This document shows, one piece after another, positions 6,620 to 14,356 of a stretch of DNA of 22,870 nt. The notes under the pieces were generated by a model. The model was not told the DNA's origin. It saw only the letters and a list, made by a program, of their open reading frames with translations, and ran no database searches. A program made the position numbers and the translations under genes. Position 1 is the stretch's first letter. Every line of letters starts with the position of its first letter. This DNA is from DASPKO01 sp035628055 (GTDB lineage Bacteria; Planctomycetota; Phycisphaerae; Phycisphaerales; UBA1924), in NCBI GenBank assembly GCA_035628055.1, contig DASPKO010000235.1:1-22870 (forward strand), given 5' to 3'.

Positions 6620-8842
6620 ATGGTTCCGGTCGTGTCTGGCGATGACCCCATCCCGCCCCGTGCGCGCCGGCTGTGGGTCCCGTGGGCGATCCTGGCGGGC
6701 TCCACGCTGACCGCCGCGCTGGCGGCCCTGCTCGTCCACCGGGCCGCGGTGCTGAAGGACCGGGTGCGCTTCACCGCCGCGGTCGAGCGCGCCGAACACC
6801 GGCTCACGGACCGCCTCGAGCGGTACGTGGCCCTGCTGCGCGGCGGGGCGGGGTTGCTCAGCGCGCGACCCGACGTCACGGCCGCGGAGTTCGCGGCGTA
6901 CGTGAACCATCTGAATCTCGCGGAGCTGTACCCGGGCATCCAGGGCATCGGATGGGCGGTGCGGACCGAGCCCGGCGAGCTCGAGGCGCTCGAACAACGC
7001 GGGCGCGCGGAGGTGACACCTGACTTCGCGGTGCGGCCGACTGGGGCCCGGGACGTGCACTTCCCCATCCTCTTCCTCGAGCCGCGGGACCGGCGCAACC
7101 TCCAGGCGCTGGGGTATGACATGTTTTCGGAGGAGGTGCGCCGCGAGGCGATGACGCGGGCGCTGCGCAGTGCGCGGCCGGCGCTCTCCGGGAGGGTGAC
7201 GCTGGTGCAGGAGATCGACGCGGACGTGCAGGCCGGCTTCCTCGTGTACGTGCCGGTCTACCGCGGCACGACGCTCCCGCCCCCCGAGCGCCGGCACGAG
7301 GACATCCGCGGGTTCGTGTACAGCCCCTTCCGGGCCGAGGACCTGCTCCGGGGCGTCTTCAGCGGCGAGCCCGGAGAGATCGCCCTGTGGGTCTACGACG
7401 GTGAGGGGGCCGATCCGGCGCGGCTGATGCACGACGGCGCGGCGGGCGGCGGGGGCGCCGTGCCCGGGGGACTGGCGGCGGTCACGACCACGCACATCAT
7501 GGGTCGGACCTGGACGCTCGACTTCCGCGCCACCCCGGCCTTCGCCGCCGGGTCCGATCGGCGCTCGGCGCCGGCGGTGCTGCTGGCCGGGCTCATGATC
7601 GGGGGCGCCCTCTTCGCCGTGTCCCGGGCCGAGACTCTCTCGCGGCGCGCCGCGGAGGAGTCGGCCCGACAACTGGGCGCCTCGCGGGCCGAGGTGGGGC
7701 GCAGCCGCGAACAACTGGCCCGGTACTCGGACCACCTCGAGGAACTCGTCGAGGCCCGCAGCCAGGCCCTGGAGGCCTCGTCGCGGCGGCTTCGGCTCTC
7801 GGAGCGGATGGCCGCGATCGGCACCCTTTCGGCGGGCATCGGGCACGACATGGGCAACCTGCTCCTGCCCATCCGCCTGCGCCTGGACATGCTCGCGGGC
7901 CACGACCTGGGCCCGGAGACCCGCGAGCACCTCGAGGCCATGCGCCAGAGCGTCGATTACCTGCAGACCCTGACCAACGGACTCAGGCTCCTGGCCCTGG
8001 ACCCCGAGGACCGCGGGGCGAGCGGGGGTCAGACCGAGCTCGGGGCGTGGTGGCGGGAGACCGCCGGCCTCTTCAAGAACGCGGTGGGCAAGGGCGTCGG
8101 GCTGGACGCGGACCTGCCGGCGGCGCTCCCGGCGGTCGCGCTCCCGCCCCACCAGCTCACGCAGGCGGTCCTGAACCTGGTGACCAACGCCGGCGACGCC
8201 GTTCGGGCCGCGGGCCGCGAGGGAGGCACGGTGCGGCTGTGGGCGGCGGCCGGCGCGGGGAGCACCGTGCGGATCGGCGTGACGGACGACGGCACGGGCA
8301 TGACCGAGGAGGTCCGGGCTCGCGCGCTCGAACCGTTCTATACGACCAAGACGCGCCGGCTCTCGACGGGCCTGGGACTCTCGCTGGTGCACGGGATCGT
8401 CACGAGCGCGGCGGGCGAGCTGGCGATCGAGACCGAGCCCGGGCGCGGCACCACGGTCACGCTCACGCTTCCCGCGGCGCGGGCCCCGGACGCGGCCGCG
8501 CGCGGGCCCGCTCTCCCACGGGTGGCGGCGGTCTCGGTCGTGGACGCGCGCTTCCGGGCCTACCTCGGGGCGCTGCTGGAGCCGATGGGATTCGCCGTGC
8601 GCGCCGAGGCCGCGCCCATCGATCCCGAGGTGGCGGTGTGGGTGGTGGACGGCGCGTCGCTGGGGGGGTGGGACGTGCCGAGGGTGGCGGGCTCGCGGCC
8701 GGAGCTGCGCGTGGTGACGATCGGGCTGGGGATGCCGGCCGCGCGGAACGTGGTGAGCTTGCCGGCGGACGCGCGCCCGACGCAGGTGGCGCGGGCACTG
8801 CGGGCAGCGCCCGGGCCGGGGCTGGACGGGGCGGCGATCTAA
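6620..8842 (+). CDS. CHASE-domain sensor histidine kinase with degenerate C-terminal receiver
   Basis: The protein has 740 aa. TM1 covers about 19-41. A CHASE sensor domain covers about 70-255, with YPGIQGIGWAV (104-114), the FPILFLEPRDRRNLQALGYD block (148-167) and a later VYVPVY strand. TM2 covers about 317-335. A coiled linker covers about 340-390. The DHp H-box contains GIGHDMGNLLLPI (His409). ATPase boxes are N523 (LVTNAGDAV), DDGTG (556-560), PFYTTK (572-577) and STGLGLSL (582-589). Residues about 632-735 look like a receiver remnant (VVDAR, VVDG with Asp677) but lack the second acidic residue and the conserved Lys. CHASE domains sense small extracellular ligands. The gene starts 53 bp after the dockerin gene, across a GC-rich hairpin (6568-6585) without a T-tract, so read-through is possible. 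The start could also be the GTG at 6632. No separate regulator gene follows. Confidence 0.9.
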   Translation: MVPVVSGDDPIPPRARRLWVPWAILAGSTLTAALAALLVHRAAVLKDRVRFTAAVERAEHRLTDRLERYVALLRGGAGLLSARPDVTAAEFAAYVNHLNLAELYPGIQGIGWAVRTEPGELEALEQRGRAEVTPDFAVRPTGARDVHFPILFLEPRDRRNLQALGYDMFSEEVRREAMTRALRSARPALSGRVTLVQEIDADVQAGFLVYVPVYRGTTLPPPERRHEDIRGFVYSPFRAEDLLRGVFSGEPGEIALWVYDGEGADPARLMHDGAAGGGGAVPGGLAAVTTTHIMGRTWTLDFRATPAFAAGSDRRSAPAVLLAGLMIGGALFAVSRAETLSRRAAEESARQLGASRAEVGRSREQLARYSDHLEELVEARSQALEASSRRLRLSERMAAIGTLSAGIGHDMGNLLLPIRLRLDMLAGHDLGPETREHLEAMRQSVDYLQTLTNGLRLLALDPEDRGASGGQTELGAWWRETAGLFKNAVGKGVGLDADLPAALPAVALPPHQLTQAVLNLVTNAGDAVRAAGREGGTVRLWAAAGAGSTVRIGVTDDGTGMTEEVRARALEPFYTTKTRRLSTGLGLSLVHGIVTSAAGELAIETEPGRGTTVTLTLPAARAPDAAARGPALPRVAAVSVVDARFRAYLGALLEPMGFAVRAEAAPIDPEVAVWVVDGASLGGWDVPRVAGSRPELRVVTIGLGMPAARNVVSLPADARPTQVARALRAAPGPGLDGAAI

Positions 8843-8894
8843 GCCGGCGAACCGCAGCCGGCACGTCCTGTCGGACGGTGCACTGGCCAGTGCA
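8843..8894. repeat. Three consecutive inverted repeats after the CHASE kinase
   Basis: Immediately after the stop lie GCCGGC-8 nt-GCCGGC (8843-8862), CGTCC-4 nt-GGACG (8864-8877) and a perfect 16-bp palindrome TGCACTGGCCAGTGCA (8879-8894). None has a T-tract. They lie between converging genes and may end transcription or bind a protein. Confidence 0.6.
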
Positions 8895-9136
8895 TGCCGC
8901 CCCTTATGGACGCGCTGGCCCGGTGGGTCCGGCCGACCGGGCTCAACCTCGGGATGCTGGAGCGCCGAGCCACAGGGCAAGTTTCAGGGCGAGCCAGAAC
9001 ATTCGGAGGGAGCAATCTGTCCCCCTCGACTCTACGGCAACGGCCTCGGGCTGCGGGACGCGCGGTATCCGCCACTCACACGGTGGACCACTGGGCGAAT
9101 GAGGCGCTGAGGTATGTGCCCGCGAGCGCGGCTCGT
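8895..9136. other. Intergenic stretch between converging genes
   Basis: Apart from the inverted repeats just before it, I see no gene, tRNA or clear terminator here. Open frames crossing it are extensions of antisense shadows. Confidence 0.5.
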
Positions 9137-10225
9137 TCACTTCCCCGCCTTGAAGAGCGTCCGCAGCGACTCGACGATCTCCTCGCGGCTGTTCACCCGG
9201 CTGGTGACGACCTTCTGGTCGGCCGCCGCGGGCGGGAAGGCCTCGCGCAGGACGTTGATGAAGCTCCCACTCCCGTAGGGGCTGGTCACCTGCACGTATC
9301 CGAAGAGGTTGGCCATGGGGAGGAGGTGCTTGTCCAGGAGCTGCACGCACAGGCGGTTGTCCGATTCGCTCGAGTTGTCCCCGTCGGAGAAGTGGAAGAG
9401 ATAGATGTTCCAGTCGCCCGGGTCGTAGTGGGCCTCGAGGAGCTCCCGGGCGGCCGCGAAGGCGGCGCTGATGCGCGTCCCCCCGTCCTCGCGCACGGAG
9501 AAGAAGGTGGCCCGGTCGACCTCGCGGGCGGCGACGTCGTGCACGATGTAGCGGCTCTCGATCCCCTTGTAGTTGCGGCGCAGCCAGGTGTCGATCCAGA
9601 ACGCCTCGAGGCGCACGATCTCCTTCTGCTCGTCCCCCATCGAGCCCGAGACGTCCATCATGTAGACGATGAGCGCGTTGGACTGGGGCTTGCGCACCTC
9701 GGTCCAGGAACGGAAGCGCAGGTCGTGCCGGACGGGGACGACGATGGGGTTGTCCGGGTCGTAGGCCCCCAGGGCGAGCTGCCGCTTGAGCGCCTCCCGG
9801 TAGGTGCGCTTGAAGTGGCGCAAGCCCGCCGGCCCGGTGGGACGGATGCCCGAGTAGCGGTCCTTGATGGTGGTGATCTGGTGGGCGCCCCTGGGCTGGA
9901 TGCGCGGGAGCTCGAGCTCCTCGCCGAGCAGGTCGGCGAGCTCGTCGAGCGAGACGTCGACCTCGAGAATGTGCTTGCCCGGCTCCTCGCCCCCGCGCGC
10001 CCCCCCACCCTGGCCCTCGGGACCCGGGCCCATGCCCACCCCGCCCGAGTTGTCGCCGTAGCGGAACGTGGGAATGTCGATGTCGTGCACCGGGATCGAG
10101 ACGAAGCGCTGCCCTTGCCGGCCGATCATCTCGCCCCGCGCGATGAAGCGCCGCAGGTCCTTGCGGAGCCTGCCGCGGACGATCTGGCGGAAGCGCTGAT
10201 GATCCTGTTCGATCTTGCTGACCAT
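9137..10225 (-). CDS. YhbH/YeaH family (DUF444) protein, VWA-like
   Basis: The protein has 362 aa from the ATG at 10225; the family N-terminus (IEQDHQRFRQIVRG, RKDLRRFI, GEMIGRQG) begins immediately after it, so the TTG nine bases further upstream is not needed. The C-terminal half is a von Willebrand factor A-like fold. Its metal site appears as DVSGSM (191-196), a Thr in EDGGTRIS (Thr250) and HFSDGD (278-283). A Gly-rich low-complexity insert lies at about 60-82. Relatives are Bacillus YhbH (sporulation-associated) and E. coli YeaH, usually encoded with the Ser/Thr kinase PrkA/YeaG and SpoVR. Neither partner is next to it here: it follows a flippase-like gene on the same strand by 94 bp. 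Its role is likely in stress or starvation signalling; the molecular function is unknown. The family call is secure. Confidence 0.93.
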   Translation of the reverse strand: MVSKIEQDHQRFRQIVRGRLRKDLRRFIARGEMIGRQGQRFVSIPVHDIDIPTFRYGDNSGGVGMGPGPEGQGGGARGGEEPGKHILEVDVSLDELADLLGEELELPRIQPRGAHQITTIKDRYSGIRPTGPAGLRHFKRTYREALKRQLALGAYDPDNPIVVPVRHDLRFRSWTEVRKPQSNALIVYMMDVSGSMGDEQKEIVRLEAFWIDTWLRRNYKGIESRYIVHDVAAREVDRATFFSVREDGGTRISAAFAAARELLEAHYDPGDWNIYLFHFSDGDNSSESDNRLCVQLLDKHLLPMANLFGYVQVTSPYGSGSFINVLREAFPPAAADQKVVTSRVNSREEIVESLRTLFKAGK

Positions 10226-10302
10226 GGCGAGCAACCAGCGGGCCCGCTCCCCGGCGTGGGGCGAGGCTTTCGGGAGTCGATACGGGCCGGAGCGTCGGCC
10301 TG

Positions 10303-10316
10303 CTCGGGGCCCCGAG
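10303..10316. repeat. 14-bp perfect palindrome in the flippase-yhbH gap
   Basis: CTCGGGGCCCCGAG lies just after the stop of the flippase-like gene and upstream of the DUF444 gene. There is no T-tract, so it is a weak terminator or operator candidate. Confidence 0.4.
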
Positions 10317-10319
10317 AAC

Positions 10320-11351
10320 TTATCGGCCAGATTGCCGAGAGGCCGGAGCCCGAGTCGGGACCCGCGCGCGGGCGCGGGCCAGCCACGCGGTCGAGACGAG
10401 CCCCGCGGGGAGGGCGATAAGCAGCTCGGCGGCGCGATTGACCAGCTCGGCGAGCAGTCCAGGGGTCATCGCGGCCAGCGCCGCGCCGGCGCTCTCCGCC
10501 GCGGGCGGGGGCGGCGCCGGGGCGCGGGCCGGCCCGGGCAGATCGGGCCCGGCGAGCGCCCCGAGGGCCGGAAGGGCGGCGTAGGCGGAGCCCACGAGCC
10601 ACTCGCGCACGCCGAGCTGAACGGGGACGACCATCGCCCCCTGGCTCGCGGCGGCGAGGATGCCCGCCTCCAGGGGCGAGATTCCCCGGCCGAGCAGGGC
10701 GAAGGCCGCCCAGTAGCGCACGCACCAGACCAGCACGTCGAGGGTGCGCAGGGTCAGGGCGATCCACGCGTGCGCGGCCCCGCGCCACACCAGCGCGATG
10801 CCCAGGAGGATTCCCGCGATCACCCCGGCGCCGACGCTGACCCAGGGTGCGCGCCCGGAGCAGGCCAGGATGGCGCCCAGAACCAGGGCGGCGCCGGCCG
10901 CGGTCGCGCCGACCGACCAGAGCATGACGTCCAGAGAGTCGCGGTAGCGGATGCCATGCACGTGCTTGTGGTAGGCCATGCGGCCCAGCATTCCCGGGCG
11001 CAACGGAAGGTAGTTGAGCAGCCAGGCCGAACCGATGAGCGCGGTCATCTCGCCGGCGCCCACGGGCGCGAACCGGCGCGTGAGCCTCCAGAAGAGTGCC
11101 GTGGTCAGGGCCCAGTTGGCCAGGGGGAGCGCCAGGACGAGCACGACGAGCCACACCGGGGCGGCCCGGGCGGCCGACCAGGCGCGGGCGAGATCGGGGC
11201 CGCGGGTTGTGACCGCCCACACCGCGGCGGCGAGGAGGAGCACCCCGGCGATGAAGAGCGCCGGGCCGCGCCAGCGCGGGGGCGGTGCGGGCGCGAACGC
11301 GCCGGGCTCGCCACGCTCGGCGCCGCCCGGCTCGGGACGCGGGCGGGGCAT
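10320..11351 (-). CDS. Polytopic membrane protein, flippase-like (LPG synthase TM / AglD family)
   Basis: The protein has 343 aa. A Pro/Arg-rich cytoplasmic N-terminus (1-29) is followed by about seven or eight hydrophobic segments, the first at about 30-48 and 66-88. Two signatures match the lysylphosphatidylglycerol-synthase transmembrane family (UPF0104/YbhN/AglD-like). One is NYLPLRPGMLGRMAYHKH (113-130), corresponding to the family's N-Y-x-x-P-x-R-x-G block. The other is VPVQLGVREWLV (242-253), corresponding to P-x-x-x-G-x-R-E. A hydrophilic Pro/Ala insert (about 268-290) separates the last helices. Relatives help move or modify lipids and polyprenyl-linked glycans, so a lipid flippase or transport role is possible but unproven. 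Its ATG directly abuts the stop codon of the TPR-like gene (no spacer), so translation is probably coupled. It has no catalytic MprF-type soluble domain. Confidence 0.7.
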   Translation of the reverse strand: MPRPRPEPGGAERGEPGAFAPAPPPRWRGPALFIAGVLLLAAAVWAVTTRGPDLARAWSAARAAPVWLVVLVLALPLANWALTTALFWRLTRRFAPVGAGEMTALIGSAWLLNYLPLRPGMLGRMAYHKHVHGIRYRDSLDVMLWSVGATAAGAALVLGAILACSGRAPWVSVGAGVIAGILLGIALVWRGAAHAWIALTLRTLDVLVWCVRYWAAFALLGRGISPLEAGILAAASQGAMVVPVQLGVREWLVGSAYAALPALGALAGPDLPGPARAPAPPPPAAESAGAALAAMTPGLLAELVNRAAELLIALPAGLVSTAWLARARARVPTRAPASRQSGR

Positions 11352-14012
11352 CTACTTGGGTTCCACCGGTGCCGGCGGCGGCGCCGCCTCGGGTGCGGCG
11401 GGCGCGGCCTTGGCGGCCCCGCCGCTGGTCGCGAAGCTGCGCTGGGCCGGCGTGCGGGCCAGGCGCTCGGAAACCAGGGCGGCCAGCTCGGCCAGCTCCG
11501 GGTCGGAGGAGCCCGCGGCGCGGGCCAGGGCCGGGTCGTCCGGCGTCCGCACGCGCGAGAGCAGCACCAGCCGCGCGATCGCCGGGGCGGCGTCGGCCCG
11601 GGCCAGGTCGTCAAGAGGGGCCAGCGCGGGGACGCGCCCCGCGGCGGGCAGCACCGCGAGCACCGCGAGGCGGCGCGGCTCTGGGAGGCCCGGATACAGC
11701 CCGACGAGGCGATCGGCCAGGACCTGCGTGGAGGCGACCGTCGGCGCGACGACCCGCCCCGGAGGCTCCGGAGCGGCGTCCGCGGGCGGCTCGTCCGGTT
11801 TCTGCGGCTCTGGTGCCGTCCCGGGCGCGCCCTCCGAGGCGGGCGGCGCGCTCGCGGCGATGCGCAGGAGCGCCGACGCGGCCACCAGGGCGTCGACGAA
11901 GTCCGTGTCCCTTTGGCTCACGAGCCGGCCGGCGACCTCCGCGGGGTCGAGGGCCGTGACGGGCACGGCGGACCGCACGTGCGGGCGGGTCTCGTTGCTC
12001 AGTCCCATCGGTCCGGGGAAGATGCGCCCCTGGCTCACCACGAAGTTCTGCAGCGCCCGCCAGCGGAGGCGCACGCTGCGGGTCGCCAGATCGTGAAGCA
12101 GGAAACCCAGCCGGCCCACGTCCAGGCGCACCGTGAACTCGACCGCCTCCTGCGGGAGGAGCCGGAGGCGGCGGTCGGCCGCGACGACCTCCTCCATCCC
12201 CGTGCTGGGCACGCGCGCGAGCCCCAGCTCGATGATCGGTGTGACGAGCAGGCGCGAGTCGATGGGCCGTCCCGGCCCCAGGGCCAGGGCCATGGGGGAG
12301 AGGTTCCGGAGACGGACCCGCGCCAGCACCGGGTCCTCCGGGCCGCTGGTGTCCGTGAGCAGGTCGAACTCGAGCGAGGCGACGCGCCGCGGATCGGCGA
12401 GCAGGCGCTCGAGCCAGCCCGGCACGCCCTGCGCGATGGACTCGAGCCGCGCCGCGGGGGGGGGCGGCGCCGGCTCCTCCCCCGTCAGGGCCAGGTGGCG
12501 CGTGCGTGCCAGCGCGCCGGCGGTGGTGCCGGCGAAACGGCGCGCGGTCTCGGCGTAGGCGCCGGTGGCCGCGGTCGTGTCCCGATCCAGCTCCGACCCG
12601 CGCGCCAGGCCCGCGGCGCACCAGGCGTCACGGTCGGCGTGGGCCTGGAGCAGCGTCCGGGCCGCCGCGGTCTGGCCCAGCCGCAACTGATGCCATCCGA
12701 GCAGCCGGGCCCGGAGCGCCGGGCCCAGCGACGCGTCCTGCTCGAGCGCGGCCGCCAGGGGCGCGAGCTCCTCCGGGGGCGCGCCGCCGAGCAGTCCGGC
12801 CCAGAACGTCTCGCGCGCGAGCCACGCCTCGCGCGGCCCCGCCGCCTGGTCCTCCGGGAGGTCGGCGGGCACGCCGGCCAGCTCGCGCCACGCGCCGGAC
12901 TCGCCCGCGGAGCGCAGGGCCCGCCGCGCCTCCTCGAGCGCCCAGGCGAGCTGCTCCGGGTCGCCGACGGCCGCGGCGGCCGCGAGCACGACCCGGGCGG
13001 TGGGGACGGCGAAGCCGATTCCCGACAGGTCGGTGGGCGGAGCCCCGGACCCGCCCGACGCGCGGCGCTGCTCGGCCTCGCGGGCCACGTCCGCGCGGTG
13101 GCGGTTGAGCTCGGTCTGGAGCTCGGCGATCAGCTCGTGGGCCGAGCCCGTGAGCCACTGCGCGGTCCAGATTTCCGCCGCCACCTGGTCGTCGGCCTCC
13201 TGGGATGTGCCCGCCAACGCCAGGCGCAGGGTGGCGTAGAAACGGGCTGCGCCGGCGCGGGCGCCCGTCCCGGCGAGCTCGCGCGCGATCGCCAGGTGGG
13301 TCGCCGGGTCCATGGGGTCGGCGTTGAGCAGGGCCAGGAGCAGATCGAGGCGCCCGGCGGGGTCGTCGAGCCGCGCGGCGACGAACGAGAGCGCGACCGC
13401 GGCCGCGTCCTTGTTCGTCGCGTCCAGGGCCACCGCCCGGGAGAGGAGCTGCGCAAAGCCGTCCATGTCGCCGCGCTCGCGGTGGAGCAGGGCCGCGTCG
13501 AGCGCCAGGCGGCTGCGGATGGAGGGGTCCAGGGCCTCGCCGCGCGGGCCCAGGAACCCCGCGTAGGCCGCCAGCCGGGCGTCGGCGTCCTGGAGGCGCG
13601 CGATGCGCCCCGAGATGAGCCGGAGCTGGGCCATCGTGTCGTCCGGCGCCAGCGCCAGGAGCCGGCGCGTGGAAGCCTCCGCGCCCGCCGGGTCGCCCGC
13701 GGCCGTCTGGGCCTCGATGAGCCGGCGGAGGATGGACTGATCGTCGGGGCTGACGGAGCTCGCCAGGGCCAGCGCCTGCGCGGCGAGGCGGAAATCGCTC
13801 TCGTCCGGCTCGGCCAGCTCGCCGAGATCGAACGCCGCGATCCGCGCGATCGCTCCGGCTACCCGCGCCGCCGCCGGGGCGGCGAGCTCGGGGGCGGGAC
13901 TTGTCGAGGGGGCGGGCGGCTGGCGGTTCCCGCCCTCCGCGAAGGTCGCGGGCGGGGCGACGAGCACCCCCGCGGCGACCAAGACGAGCCGGGCGCGGTC
14001 GCGTCGTCTCAC
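11352..14012 (-). CDS. Large exported TPR-like alpha-helical repeat protein
   Basis: The protein has 886 aa from a GTG. A signal peptide covers residues 1-25 (basic MRRRDRAR, then hydrophobic, cleavage near TFA25). Next come a Pro/Ala-rich spacer and long Ala/Leu-rich helical repeats with TPR-like spacing at about 75-270 (for example AAGDPAGAEASTRRLLALAP) and again at about 350-500. A less helical beta-like region covers about 540-700 (FDLLTD, RVRLRNLSPMALALG, EFTVRLDVGRLGF). A Pro-rich linker and a final helical region rich in Ala close the protein. I recognise no enzyme motif. It is likely a periplasmic scaffold or protein-interaction factor. The GTG overlaps the upstream stop in GTGA, and the gene abuts the flippase-like gene downstream. 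The coding strand contains a run of nine C's (12456-12464 on the plus strand). Confidence 0.8.
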   Translation of the reverse strand: MRRRDRARLVLVAAGVLVAPPATFAEGGNRQPPAPSTSPAPELAAPAAARVAGAIARIAAFDLGELAEPDESDFRLAAQALALASSVSPDDQSILRRLIEAQTAAGDPAGAEASTRRLLALAPDDTMAQLRLISGRIARLQDADARLAAYAGFLGPRGEALDPSIRSRLALDAALLHRERGDMDGFAQLLSRAVALDATNKDAAAVALSFVAARLDDPAGRLDLLLALLNADPMDPATHLAIARELAGTGARAGAARFYATLRLALAGTSQEADDQVAAEIWTAQWLTGSAHELIAELQTELNRHRADVAREAEQRRASGGSGAPPTDLSGIGFAVPTARVVLAAAAAVGDPEQLAWALEEARRALRSAGESGAWRELAGVPADLPEDQAAGPREAWLARETFWAGLLGGAPPEELAPLAAALEQDASLGPALRARLLGWHQLRLGQTAAARTLLQAHADRDAWCAAGLARGSELDRDTTAATGAYAETARRFAGTTAGALARTRHLALTGEEPAPPPPAARLESIAQGVPGWLERLLADPRRVASLEFDLLTDTSGPEDPVLARVRLRNLSPMALALGPGRPIDSRLLVTPIIELGLARVPSTGMEEVVAADRRLRLLPQEAVEFTVRLDVGRLGFLLHDLATRSVRLRWRALQNFVVSQGRIFPGPMGLSNETRPHVRSAVPVTALDPAEVAGRLVSQRDTDFVDALVAASALLRIAASAPPASEGAPGTAPEPQKPDEPPADAAPEPPGRVVAPTVASTQVLADRLVGLYPGLPEPRRLAVLAVLPAAGRVPALAPLDDLARADAAPAIARLVLLSRVRTPDDPALARAAGSSDPELAELAALVSERLARTPAQRSFATSGGAAKAAPAAPEAAPPPAPVEPK

Positions 14013-14356
14013 AGCAGGACTCCCAGGAGGATCACGAGGGGGACGGCCAGCCAGGCCGCGACCGACCAGGCCAGCGCGAGGCGGCGATCGGCGCGGGGGA
14101 AGAGCCCGGTGGCGGTGAGCCCCAGCACGAACTGCCCGAGGGCGACCAGCACCGCCCCGGCCACGACGAGCGGGCGGCCCCAGAGGGGGACGCGCTCCGG
14201 CCAGCTCAGCAGCGACAGCAGCCCGACCAGGATCAGCAGCCAGGCCCAGAGCAGCCCGAGCGCGGGCAGGAGCGCGCGGGCCAGGCGGGCCGGATCGCGG
14301 GGACGCGCGGTCAGGGAGAGTGGCCTGTCGGGGGCGGCGGGCACGGGAGAGGTCAC
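14009..14356 (-). CDS. Small three-helix membrane protein of unknown function
   Basis: The protein has 115 aa from a GTG. After an N-terminal hydrophilic tail of about 28 residues there are three hydrophobic segments at about 29-51, 61-83 and 93-114, ending directly in the last helix. I recognise no family. The frame is supported by its position: the GTG overlaps the stop of rho (GTGA), and its own stop overlaps the GTG of the TPR-like gene in the same way. Such a precise chain suggests a translationally coupled membrane partner of the two envelope proteins that follow. Confidence 0.72.
   Translation of the reverse strand: MTSPVPAAPDRPLSLTARPRDPARLARALLPALGLLWAWLLILVGLLSLLSWPERVPLWGRPLVVAGAVLVALGQFVLGLTATGLFPRADRRLALAWSVAAWLAVPLVILLGVLL

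Noticed and set aside
6128..8980. 950-aa open frame on the minus strand
   Set aside because: It is antisense to the CHASE kinase and the dockerin gene, which both have clear domains and intact motifs.
8894..9136. Plus-strand coding start in the convergent gap
   Set aside because: The frame continues as a shadow opposite the yhbH gene, with no family resemblance and no ribosome binding site.
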